Shown: piece after piece, positions 1 to 7,327 of the stretch
Layout of the letters: each line of letters starts with the position of its first letter
Numbering within the stretch: the stretch's first letter is position 1
Source: Blastococcus sp.
GTDB taxonomy: Bacteria; Actinomycetota; Actinomycetes; Mycobacteriales; Geodermatophilaceae
Assembly: GCA_025963345.1 (NCBI GenBank)
Contig: JAOPUS010000011.1
Location: forward strand, 1-11,886
Reading direction: 5' to 3'
Length of the DNA stretch: 11,886 nt
Translations under genes and position numbers: made by a program
Notes under the pieces: model-generated
What the model saw: only the letters and a program-made list of their open reading frames with translations
Database searches by the model: none
Told to the model about the DNA's origin: nothing

Positions 1-409
1 CGATCGTGCCGTCCTGCTTGTAGCCGATGGTCTCGACGTAGACGACCCCGCGGTCGTCCTTCGACTTCGACTCGGTCTTGTCGAGGACGGTCGTCTCGCC
101 GTAGATCGTGTCGCCGTGAAAGGTCGGCGCGATGTGGCGCAGCGATTCGACCTCGAGGTTGGCGATGGCCTTGCCGCTGATGTCGGGCACCGACATGCCG
201 AGCAGCAGCGAGTAGATGTAGTTGCCCACGACGACGTTCTTGCCGAAGTCGGTCGTCTTCTCCGCGTAGTTCACGTCCATGTGCAGCGGGTGATGGTTCA
301 TCGTGAGAAGGCAGAACAGGTGGTCGTCGTACTCGGTGACGGTCTTTCCGGGCCAGTGCTTGTAGACGGCCCCGACCTCGAACTCCTCGTAGTACCGACC
401 GAACTGCAT
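1..409 (-). CDS. MaoC-family hydratase/dehydratase (partial, 3' end outside window)
   Basis: This is the N-terminal 136 residues of a hot-dog-fold MaoC-type protein; the C-terminus lies beyond the left edge. The family hydrates or dehydrates CoA thioesters in the cytoplasm. Reading from the ATG at 407-409, the protein starts MQFGRYYEEFEVG and carries NHHPLHMD at residues 38-45, which corresponds to the hydratase-2 motif (usually G-D-x-N-P-x-H). Here the His (H43) is kept but the usual Asp position reads Asn38. A second family-typical stretch, PTFHGDTIYGET, is at residues 95-106. A GGAG ribosome binding site (417-420) lies 7 bases upstream, which supports this start. The TMNHHPLH variant resembles, from memory, the mycobacterial Rv2499c-type enzymes linked to itaconyl/mesaconyl-CoA metabolism. 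The family call is firm; the substrate is a guess. Confidence 0.88.
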   Translation of the reverse strand, partial: MQFGRYYEEFEVGAVYKHWPGKTVTEYDDHLFCLLTMNHHPLHMDVNYAEKTTDFGKNVVVGNYIYSLLLGMSVPDISGKAIANLEVESLRHIAPTFHGDTIYGETTVLDKTESKSKDDRGVVYVETIGYKQDGTI

Positions 410-532
410 GTGCTTGCTCCCGACGTCGACGCGTGAGACGGGGCGACACCGTGCCGGAGCGACCGGCCGTCCTGGAACCGGGCGGCCAGCAGCCCACGAC
501 GAAGCACCGGTGACCCGTCTGGACGGGCGTTG

Positions 533-538
533 ATCTTA
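533..538 (-). promoter_or_regulatory. Possible -10 element for the MaoC gene
   Basis: On the minus strand this reads TAAGAT, matching the actinobacterial TANNNT -10 pattern, in the 223-bp gap upstream of the MaoC gene. No convincing -35 is visible and the implied leader is over 110 bases, so this is a weak candidate. The rest of the 410-632 gap holds no gene I can support. Confidence 0.25.
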
Positions 539-608
539 CGGACGGCCCGCCGGGACGCCTCCCGAGCCGCAGCCGAGGTGCCGCCGATCGTCCCCGCGAG
601 CCGTACCT

Positions 609-623
609 CAGTCCGCGGGACTG
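609..623 (-). terminator. Short hairpin just downstream of the WXG100 gene
   Basis: CAGTCC-GCG-GGACTG is a perfect 6-bp stem with a 3-base loop that begins 9 bases after the WXG100 stop codon. There is no T-tract after it on the minus strand, so it would be at best an L-shaped GC-rich terminator of the kind common in actinobacteria. The stem is seen directly; the function is inferred. Confidence 0.35.
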
Positions 624-632
624 CTGCCCGAG

Positions 633-926
633 TCAGATCATCGCGCCGATCCGCGCCGCCATGTCGGCCTCGTGCTGCTGGTACGAGCTCGCCACGCTCG
701 TGAGCAGGGTGCCCATGCCGGTCAGCGCGTCACTGACTCCCTGCGCCGACAACCGCCACTGCTCGTAGAGCTCGGTGAACTGGACCGCTGCCTGGCTGTC
801 GGTCCACCCGTCGAGCACCGAGGTGTTGATGCCGCTGGACAGGCTGGCGTGCCGGGCTGCGGTGTCGGCAGCCTCGCTGCGGCACTGTCCGGCCATCGTC
901 TGCAGGGTTGCGATGTCGACCTTCAC
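633..926 (-). CDS. WXG100-family (Esx-like) protein, probable type VII secretion substrate
   Basis: A 97-residue, predominantly helical protein of the size of ESAT-6/CFP-10 proteins, which form helical hairpin dimers exported by type VII secretion systems. The turn region has W41-T42-D43 inside DGWTDSQAAVQF: the Trp is kept but the Gly of W-x-G is replaced by Asp. Near the C-terminus, Y82-Q-Q-H-E86 fits the YxxxD/E secretion signal. The start is GTG at 924-926, preceded by GGAGGAGG (931-938 on the minus strand). The gene is divergent from the FHA/FtsK ATPase gene across 151 bp, the usual pairing of substrate and EccC-like motor. No second Esx partner is visible, so it may homodimerise. Family assignment rests on length, helical pattern, position of the Trp, the YxxxE signal and the neighbour. 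Confidence 0.85.
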   Translation of the reverse strand: MKVDIATLQTMAGQCRSEAADTAARHASLSSGINTSVLDGWTDSQAAVQFTELYEQWRLSAQGVSDALTGMGTLLTSVASSYQQHEADMAARIGAMI

Positions 927-965
927 GGGTCCTCCTCCGATCCGGGTCCGTCCCGGTTGCGGCGA

Positions 966-971
966 ACGCTA
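966..971 (-). promoter_or_regulatory. Probable -10 element of the WXG100 gene
   Basis: On the minus strand this reads TAGCGT, a good actinobacterial TANNNT -10, about 40 bases upstream of the GTG start. It gives a leader of roughly 30 bases containing the strong GGAGGAGG site. The -35 region is not recognisable, which is common in actinobacterial promoters. Confidence 0.4.
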
Positions 972-999
972 GGACGCCGCGTCCGCCCTTCGCCGGCGC

Positions 1000-1028
1000 T
1001 GTCCACAGGCCTCCGGTTGTCCACAGGC
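1000..1028 (+). repeat. Tandem DnaA-box-like repeats TGTCCACAGGC x2
   Basis: The 11-mer TGTCCACAGGC occurs at 1000-1010 and again at 1018-1028, an 18-bp period, in the divergent promoter region between the WXG100 gene and the ATPase gene. The second copy includes TTGTCCACA (1017-1025), which equals the GC-adapted DnaA box of high-GC actinobacteria; the first copy (CTGTCCACA) differs at one base. They lie about 30 bases upstream of the WXG100 -10 candidate and 50-78 bases upstream of the ATPase start. The repeat is seen directly; DnaA or other factor binding is inference. Confidence 0.6.
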
Positions 1029-1077
1029 GGGCCACTCGCGGCCCACGGATCCCCCGCCGGGCAGCCACGATGCCCCC

Positions 1078-4000
1078 GTGACCCACGCCCCGGTGACCGA
1101 TGCGCCGACGTCCGATCAGGTGGCCGTCCGCGCCTCGCGGATCTGGACGCTGTCCGTAGCCGGGGAGACCGTCGACGTCGAGGTGACCGCGCACGACCAC
1201 GACCGGCTGAGCGACGTCCTGCCCCCGCTCGGTGCCGCACTCGGCCGGCCCGTGACCGGGCTGTGGGCGGCCTCGTCCCGGCTGACCGACGACCTCCCAC
1301 TCAGCGCGCCCGAGCTGGCGCACGGGGCGGTCCTCGGACTCGGCGGCCCGGCGGCGGAAAGCGACCGGCGGTCACGGTCCAGCGCCCTGGAGCTGCGCGT
1401 CGTCGGCGGTCCGGACGCGGGGCGGGCCGTAGCGCTCGGCCAGGGCCACCACGTGCTCGGCCGGGGCAGCGGCGTGAGCGTGCGGCTCGACGACCCCGAC
1501 GTCTCCCGGCGGCACGTGGCCGTCCAGGTGGGCGGCGGGTCGATCACCGTCGCCGACCTCGGATCCACCAACGGCAGCCGGCTCGACGAGGTCGAGCTCG
1601 ACGCGCACCCACGGAACTGGCCCGTCGGAGCGATCCTGCGTCTGGGCGCGAGTTCCCTGACCGTCACCGGTCCCGGCGGCGCCGCGGCGGCGCTGGAAGC
1701 CGGGCAGGCGGGACGGATGCGGTTGCGCCCCACCCCGCGGATGGGCACGCCTGTCCCCGAGGTCGAGATCTCGTTCCCTCGACCGCCCGCGGCGCCACCG
1801 CGCCGGCGCCTGGCCTGGGTCGCGGTGGCGCTGCCTGCGGTTGGCGGGGTGCTCATGGCCTGGTTGCTGCACACGCCCACGTTCCTGTTCTTCGCACTGC
1901 TCAGCCCTGTGGTGGCGCTGGGCACCTGGCTCTCCGAGCGGTGGTCGGGCCGCCGCAACGGACGCCGGGACGCCGCCACCCACGCACTGGAGGTGCTGGC
2001 CGCGGAGGCGACGCTGGCCGACGCCGTGGCCGCCGACGTCCGGGCCACCGAGGCGGCCCATCCCGACCTGGCAGCGCTCGTCGCCGCGGCCCGTCGGCGC
2101 ACGCACCTGCTGTGGAGCCGGGCCCGCGGGGATACCGACGCACTCACCATCCGGGTGGGCTGCGGCCCAGGGAGCACCCGAGTGACCCGGGTCCAGGCCG
2201 AGGGATCCCGCGTCCGGGTGACCGGCCGGCACCTGCCGGTCACCGTCGACCTCCGGGCCGGTGGGGGGCTGGCCGTGGTGGGGCCCCGGGAACGCGCACT
2301 CGGGGTCCTCGCCACGGTCGTCGCACAGCTGACCGCTCTGCACGCACCGGGTGAGGTCGAGCTGCTCCTGCTCACCGACGGCGCGCGGCTGCGCGACTGG
2401 GAGTGGATCCGCTGGCTACCGCATCTCGAACCGGGCGCGGTGCACATCCGGGGGACCGGCGCACCCGGCCAGGCGAACGACGAGGACCTGAACGCGTGGT
2501 TGACCCTGCTGGCTGCGCGGCGGCGCGCCGTGTCCGGCGCCCGGGGCGGGGAGCCGGGACCCACGTCGGCATGCGGCTGGCTCGTCGTGGTCGTCGACCG
2601 GTCGCTCGACCCGCGCACTACGGCCACGCTGCGGACCGCGCGCGACGCGGGGGTGCTGACTGTGGCCGCGGCGGACTCCGTCGAGGACGTCCCGGTGCCC
2701 GTCGACACCGTTCTGTGCCTCGCCGGGGAGACCGGGGACCTCGCCGTCCTCAGCAGGCAGGGTTTCGCGGACCGCCCGGACGTCCGCGTCGACCGGCTCC
2801 CGCGGGGTATCGCGGCGGAGTTCGCTCGAGACCTGGCCGGTCTCGCGCCCGTCTCTTCGAGCAGCTCGCTCCCCCGCCGCGTCCGGCTGCTCGACCTGCC
2901 CTCCCCAGGCCTGACCGTGGACACGTCGGGCCGGATCAGCGGATCGTGGTCCACCGCCCGCGACCGGTTGGTGGCCACCTTGGGGCGGACGGCCCAGGGG
3001 CCGCTGCAGGTCGACCTGTGCCGAGAGGGTCCGCACGCACTCGTCGCGGGTACCACCGGCTCAGGGAAGTCCGAACTGCTCCAGACGCTGATCGCCGGCC
3101 TGGCCCTCCAGCATCCGCCCGACCGGTGCTCCTTCCTGCTCGTCGACTACAAGGGTGGCGCCGCCTTCGCCGATGCGGCCACGTTGCCGCACACCGTCGG
3201 CCTGGTCACCGACCTCGACGGCCCGACCACGGCCCGTGCCCTGCGCTCCCTCGGCGCGGAGCTGACCCGCCGCGAGCAGATCCTCACCGCGCACGACGCC
3301 ACGGACATCGCCGCGTTGCCCGATGACGTCGCGCTCGCGCGCCTGGTGATCGTGGTGGACGAGTTCGCGACGCTCGCCGAGGAGCTGCCGTCGTTCGTCC
3401 CGGGCCTGGTCGCCATCGCCCAGCGGGGGCGCTCCCTGGGCGTGCACCTCGTGCTGGCCACGCAGCGGCCCAGCGGGGTCGTCTCCCCGGAGATCCGGGC
3501 GAACTGCACGCTCCGGATCTGTCTGCGCACCACGGACGAGGCCGACTCCCGCGACGTACTCGGCACCACGGATGCGGCACACCTGCCCGTGGACGTGCCC
3601 GGACGCGCCTTCCTGCGCTCGGGCAGCGGCGCCCCGACCCCGCTGCAGGTCGCACGGGTGGCCGGCACCGCGGATTCCCGGCTCGGGACCGGACCGGAAG
3701 CCCACGTGCGTGTCTGGCCGGGCGGTGACCGCCCCACCGCCGAGCGCACCCCGCCCATCGACGCCAGCGACCTGACCCGCCTCTGCCGTGCGATCACCGC
3801 GCATGCGGAGGAGCTCGGCCGCCGCGCCCCGCACCGGCCGTGGCGCCCGCCGCTGCCTACCCACGTACCGGCGGCCGGGCTGGAGGACTTCCTCGACGGG
3901 GAGCCGCGCGGAACCCAGGGGAACCGGACCCGGTTGGCGGTCGGTCTGATCGACCGCCCCGACATCCAGTCCCGGGAGCTACTGGAACTCGACGTCGAGG

Positions 4001-5412
4001 AGGGCGGCACCTGGCTGGCCGTGGGTGGTCCTCGCAGCGGACGCACGACCCTGCTCCGGACCGTGCTGGGCGAGGCGGTGCACCGGTTCGGCCCCGACGA
4101 ACTGCACGTGCACGTGATCGAGGCGGGCGGCGGGTCCCTGGCCGCTGACGCCGCTGCCCTCCCGCACGCCGGGACCACCGTGCGTGGGGAGGACGCCCTC
4201 CGGACCGTCCGGCTGGTCGACCGGCTCGGCCGGGAAGTGGCTGCCCGCCGGGCGGGAACGACTCCGGGCCGGTACCCGCTGATCCTGCTGCTCGTGGACG
4301 GCGTGGAGTCGCTCAGCACCCTGCTGGACGACGCAGACCCCGCTCGCGGATCGTCCGCGCTGCTGCGTCTCATGCGTGACGGTGCGGCGGTCGGCCTCAC
4401 CTGCGTGGCGACCGCCGACCGGGCCGTTCCGGGTGGACGGCTCGCGGCCGCGGCGCGGCAGCGGCTGGTCCTGCCTCTGCCCGACCGAGCGGACTACGCC
4501 GTCGCCGGCATCGCCGCGCGTTCCGTGCCCGAGCTGCGAACGCCCGGACGGGCGCTCCTCGGCGAGGAGGGGCTGGAGTGCCAACTGGTCCTCCCGCGGC
4601 CACTGAGGGCGACGGAACCGTCGATTCACCCCTTTCCCGCGCCGGTGCGGATCGTGGAGCTGCCGGCCGATCCGGTGCTCGCTCTCGCCTCCCCGGTGAC
4701 GGCCACCGAACAATCCGGCGACCGTGGAGTTCTCTTGCTCCCGGTCGGACCGGGCGGCGACGAGGGCGACCCGCTGGTCGTCGACCTCCTGCGCACGGGT
4801 GGCCTACTCGTGTGGGGGCCACCCGGGAGCGGACGCTCCACCGCCCTGGACGCCTTCGTCCAGCACATGCACGCCGTCGGGGCCGCCGTGCTGCGCGTCG
4901 GGGTCCCGCCGGGAGACAGGGGCAGATTCGGGGATGAGCCGGACCTCCCGTGGCTCGACCCGGGCGACGAGGCCGGCGCGCGCGCCTGGGTGGCGCAGTT
5001 GGCCGGACGACCGGGCGTCGTGGTCGCCGACGACGTCGGCACGCCGGCCGAGTGCGCCGCTCTCGGCGCGCTCCCAGGTGTCGGGGCCCGCACCGGTGTC
5101 GCACTGATCGCGGCAGCGAGCCCAGGCCAGCTGTCGGGGCACTACCAGGGACCGGTCGCCGCTCTCCGCCGCGGCCGGACCGGGCTGCTGCTCTGCCCCG
5201 GACCCGGCGATGCCGACCTGCTGGGCGTCCGGCTCCCCCGGACGCCGCTGCCGGTGCGGCCCGGCAGCGGGTGGCTGGTCAGGGGGGCGGTCATGGAACG
5301 AGTGCAGGTCGCCCGCCGGCAGCCGCCCGCCGCAACGCCCCCGAACGGGGCCGGTCAGAGCAGCTCGAGCGCCGGCCCGATCTCCTGCGTCGCATACCAG
5401 GCGAGTTCGTGA
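1078..5412 (+). CDS. FHA-domain, membrane-anchored triple FtsK/SpoIIIE ATPase (EccC/EssC-like type VII secretion motor)
   Basis: A 1444-residue hexameric-type motor that would recognise WXG100 substrates and power export at the cytoplasmic membrane. Domain order: N-terminal ~15-90, small beta-rich region possibly YukD/ubiquitin-like; FHA domain ~105-197 with its phosphothreonine-binding residues intact (G128-R129, S143-R-R-H146, N165-G166); two membrane segments ~245-263 and ~267-285; ATPase 1 with Walker A GTTGSGKS (658-665) and Walker B VIVVDEF (D761, E762); ATPase 2 with degenerate P-loop GGPRSGRTT (983-991) and LLLVDG (D1074); ATPase 3 with GPPGSGRST (1247-1255) and VVVADD (D1318-D1319). 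Only ATPase 1 has the P-loop Lys and catalytic Glu. FHA plus three ATPases resembles EssC of Firmicutes more than mycobacterial EccC. The start is GTG (1078) with no good ribosome binding site; GTG at 1120 is an alternative. The last 19 codons lie antisense to the end of the DUF6912-like gene. Confidence 0.9.
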   Translation: MTHAPVTDAPTSDQVAVRASRIWTLSVAGETVDVEVTAHDHDRLSDVLPPLGAALGRPVTGLWAASSRLTDDLPLSAPELAHGAVLGLGGPAAESDRRSRSSALELRVVGGPDAGRAVALGQGHHVLGRGSGVSVRLDDPDVSRRHVAVQVGGGSITVADLGSTNGSRLDEVELDAHPRNWPVGAILRLGASSLTVTGPGGAAAALEAGQAGRMRLRPTPRMGTPVPEVEISFPRPPAAPPRRRLAWVAVALPAVGGVLMAWLLHTPTFLFFALLSPVVALGTWLSERWSGRRNGRRDAATHALEVLAAEATLADAVAADVRATEAAHPDLAALVAAARRRTHLLWSRARGDTDALTIRVGCGPGSTRVTRVQAEGSRVRVTGRHLPVTVDLRAGGGLAVVGPRERALGVLATVVAQLTALHAPGEVELLLLTDGARLRDWEWIRWLPHLEPGAVHIRGTGAPGQANDEDLNAWLTLLAARRRAVSGARGGEPGPTSACGWLVVVVDRSLDPRTTATLRTARDAGVLTVAAADSVEDVPVPVDTVLCLAGETGDLAVLSRQGFADRPDVRVDRLPRGIAAEFARDLAGLAPVSSSSSLPRRVRLLDLPSPGLTVDTSGRISGSWSTARDRLVATLGRTAQGPLQVDLCREGPHALVAGTTGSGKSELLQTLIAGLALQHPPDRCSFLLVDYKGGAAFADAATLPHTVGLVTDLDGPTTARALRSLGAELTRREQILTAHDATDIAALPDDVALARLVIVVDEFATLAEELPSFVPGLVAIAQRGRSLGVHLVLATQRPSGVVSPEIRANCTLRICLRTTDEADSRDVLGTTDAAHLPVDVPGRAFLRSGSGAPTPLQVARVAGTADSRLGTGPEAHVRVWPGGDRPTAERTPPIDASDLTRLCRAITAHAEELGRRAPHRPWRPPLPTHVPAAGLEDFLDGEPRGTQGNRTRLAVGLIDRPDIQSRELLELDVEEGGTWLAVGGPRSGRTTLLRTVLGEAVHRFGPDELHVHVIEAGGGSLAADAAALPHAGTTVRGEDALRTVRLVDRLGREVAARRAGTTPGRYPLILLLVDGVESLSTLLDDADPARGSSALLRLMRDGAAVGLTCVATADRAVPGGRLAAAARQRLVLPLPDRADYAVAGIAARSVPELRTPGRALLGEEGLECQLVLPRPLRATEPSIHPFPAPVRIVELPADPVLALASPVTATEQSGDRGVLLLPVGPGGDEGDPLVVDLLRTGGLLVWGPPGSGRSTALDAFVQHMHAVGAAVLRVGVPPGDRGRFGDEPDLPWLDPGDEAGARAWVAQLAGRPGVVVADDVGTPAECAALGALPGVGARTGVALIAAASPGQLSGHYQGPVAALRRGRTGLLLCPGPGDADLLGVRLPRTPLPVRPGSGWLVRGAVMERVQVARRQPPAATPPNGAGQSSSSAGPISCVAYQASS

Positions 5413-5861
5413 CCTTCGGCCTGGTCGACGAGGAACTGCGCGTCCTCGCTGCCGAGGTCCGCTTCGAGGACGACGTTCACCGCCGCGCGGACGTCGTCCT
5501 CCGCGTCGGCGCCGTCGATGTGGGCGCTGGCGACGTCCCGGACGCGGATGTCCCCTTCGATCCGGGCCGCGCCCCGATCGGTGTCGGGGTCGTCGATCGG
5601 GCTGACCGCGGAGTCGGGCACGTCGGCCGCGATCACGACGCGACGTCGCGCCGCGGTCGGATCGACGTCGATCAGTCGCAGGCTCGCCCGGGCTGCGGCC
5701 AGCAGTGCCGCATACTCGAGTTCCTCTGCGTCGGCGTCACTGAGCTCGTAGAACTGACGGAGCTCCGGCGTGACGGCGAAGACCGTGTGCGGTCCGGGCA
5801 GGACCCCGTCCTCCACGAGGTTCCGCAGGACGCTCGTCGTCGCAGGCAGGTAGACGCGCAC
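5355..5861 (-). CDS. DUF6912-like conserved protein
   Basis: A 168-residue soluble, acidic protein of unknown function. It opens MRVYLPATTSVLRNLVEDG and ends with HELAWYATQEIGPALELL (residues 151-168), both of which I recall as characteristic of the actinobacterial DUF6912 family; that match is from memory. No catalytic motif or membrane segment is visible. The start is GTG (5859-5861), with a moderate GAAGGGA site upstream on the minus strand. It lies 50 bp downstream of the acyltransferase gene on the same strand, so it is probably the last gene of that transcription unit. Its 3' end overlaps the 3' end of the FtsK/SpoIIIE ATPase gene by 58 bp, tail to tail. Confidence 0.75.
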   Translation of the reverse strand: MRVYLPATTSVLRNLVEDGVLPGPHTVFAVTPELRQFYELSDADAEELEYAALLAAARASLRLIDVDPTAARRRVVIAADVPDSAVSPIDDPDTDRGAARIEGDIRVRDVASAHIDGADAEDDVRAAVNVVLEADLGSEDAQFLVDQAEGHELAWYATQEIGPALELL

Positions 5862-5911
5862 CCGGCTCGTTCCCTTCGTCGATGAAGGGCGACGGTATCC
5901 CGGCTCGACGA

Positions 5912-7291
5912 TCAGCCGGCCGTCTCCACCAGTTCACCGACCTCCTGCTCGATCAGATCGGCGAGGACGTCGACGTCCCCGACGCTGTCGCGGTCGGCGT
6001 TCAGTCCGAAGTAGACCCGCCCGTCGTAGCTGGTCATCCCGATGGACAGACCCTGACCGCGGGCCAGCGGGACGACCGGGAACACCTCGAGCATCCGGCT
6101 CCCGGCCGCGTACAGCGGGAACTGAGGGCCGGGCACATTGGTCACCACGAGGTTGAACAACCGGCGGGACAGCCCGCGCGCCGCCCGGGCGCCCAGCGCG
6201 TGCAGGGTCGGCGGGGCGAACCCGGTCAGGGCGATCAGGCTGTCCGCGCCGACGGACTGGCCGTGCTGGGCGATACCCCTCATGGCATAGCTGAGCCGGG
6301 CCAGCCGGACGCGGGGGTTCGGCTCACCGACCGGCAGATCCACGAGATAGGACGAGACCCGATTGCCCGCGACGGCGTCCTCGTCCTGCATCGAGACCGG
6401 GACCAGCGCCCGCACCGACGTGCCGCCCACGACCGGCTCCCCGCGCGAGAGCAGCCACTCGCGCAGCGCGCCGGTGACGACGGTCAGCAGCACGTCGTTG
6501 ACCGTGCCGCCGTGCGCCCTCCGGATCTTCTTGAGCTGATCGAGCTCGGCCCGTGCCACCGCGACCCGTCGCTGACGGCCCACCGGAGCGTTCAGCGGAC
6601 TGTGCGGTGCCGACAGCATGGTCTTGCGTGCCGTCCGGAGCAGTCCACCCGCCACGCCGGTGAGCCGGGCCGCCGTCGACCGGACGTCGGTGACCGCCCC
6701 CCGGGCGGTGTCCACGATCGCGGAAGGGCGCCGGACGTACTCGTCGAGCGCCTGCCACACCAGCTGAGCGCCGTTCGGGGGCCGCTGCGGCCGCCAGTTG
6801 CCCGCCTCGGGCGTCGGCGCATCCGGTTCGACATCGAGGAGCACCTGGCCGATGTCGATCGCGCTGAGTCCGTCGACGAGCGCCGGATGGGTTTTGGTGA
6901 CCACCGCCACCCGGCCGTGTGACAGGCCCTCGACGAGGTACATCTCCCACAGCGGGCGGGTGCGGTCCAGCGGACGCGAGGCCAGCCGGGAGACGAGGTC
7001 CAGCAACTGCGCCTCGGTACCCGGACGCGGCAGCCCGTTACGTCGGACGTGATACGCGATGTCGAACTCGGGGTCGTCGACCCAGACAGGATTCGCCAGG
7101 TGACCGGGGACCTCGGCCACCCGTTGGCGGTACCGCGGCACGAGCGGGAGACGTGCCTCCACCAGGGCGGCGAGCGCGTCGACGCCACCGGATGGCGCCT
7201 CGAGGATCAGGACGCCTCCCACGTGCATCGGGGTGTCCGGTTCCTCCAGGTAGAGGAACGAGGCGTCCAGTCTGGTGAGCCGCTCGACCAT
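5912..7291 (-). CDS. WS/DGAT-family O-acyltransferase with altered active-site motif
   Basis: A 459-residue protein of full family length. WS/DGAT enzymes transfer acyl groups from acyl-CoA to fatty alcohols or diacylglycerol, making wax esters or triacylglycerol at the membrane. Family hallmarks: MVERLTRLDASFLYLEEPDTPMHVGG-type N-terminus, PLNAPVGRQRRVA (232-244), the ND pair in GTVNDVLLTV (262-271) and TNVPGPQFPLY (384-394). The catalytic HHxxxDG reads H135-P-A-L-V-D140-G141, so the second His, the general base in this superfamily, is Pro. It may therefore be inactive, use another base, or belong to a divergent subfamily; Rv3233c/Rv3234c-type actinobacterial homologues come to mind. The start is ATG at 7289-7291, because AGGAG (7296-7300) sits 4 bases upstream and the protein N-terminus matches the family; an upstream ATG at 7351 would overlap the CpaE-like gene's stop region. 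It follows the CpaE-like gene by 63 bp. Confidence 0.9.
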   Translation of the reverse strand: MVERLTRLDASFLYLEEPDTPMHVGGVLILEAPSGGVDALAALVEARLPLVPRYRQRVAEVPGHLANPVWVDDPEFDIAYHVRRNGLPRPGTEAQLLDLVSRLASRPLDRTRPLWEMYLVEGLSHGRVAVVTKTHPALVDGLSAIDIGQVLLDVEPDAPTPEAGNWRPQRPPNGAQLVWQALDEYVRRPSAIVDTARGAVTDVRSTAARLTGVAGGLLRTARKTMLSAPHSPLNAPVGRQRRVAVARAELDQLKKIRRAHGGTVNDVLLTVVTGALREWLLSRGEPVVGGTSVRALVPVSMQDEDAVAGNRVSSYLVDLPVGEPNPRVRLARLSYAMRGIAQHGQSVGADSLIALTGFAPPTLHALGARAARGLSRRLFNLVVTNVPGPQFPLYAAGSRMLEVFPVVPLARGQGLSIGMTSYDGRVYFGLNADRDSVGDVDVLADLIEQEVGELVETAG

Positions 7292-7327
7292 CGATCTCCT
7301 CAGGGGTGGGTGGCTCACGCTACGGGC

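Noticed and set aside
298..507. Minus-strand open frame overlapping the MaoC start
   Set aside because: Low-complexity Ser/Thr/Arg translation in another frame of the MaoC coding region, with no domain pattern.
511..530. Hairpin CCCGT-CTGG-ACGGG in the left intergenic gap
   Set aside because: A 5-bp stem in GC-rich DNA with no T-tract and no gene end beside it; likely chance.
1000..1028. Replication origin
   Set aside because: Only two DnaA-like boxes, no AT-rich unwinding region, and no dnaA, dnaN or parAB genes nearby.
672..4400. Very long open frames in other phases and on the opposite strand of the ATPase gene (for example 672-2354 plus, 1116-3056 minus, 3147-4400 minus)
   Set aside because: Their translations are dominated by Arg, Pro, Ser and Gly without domains, as expected from GC-rich codon third positions, and they lie across a gene with clear FHA and FtsK/SpoIIIE motifs.
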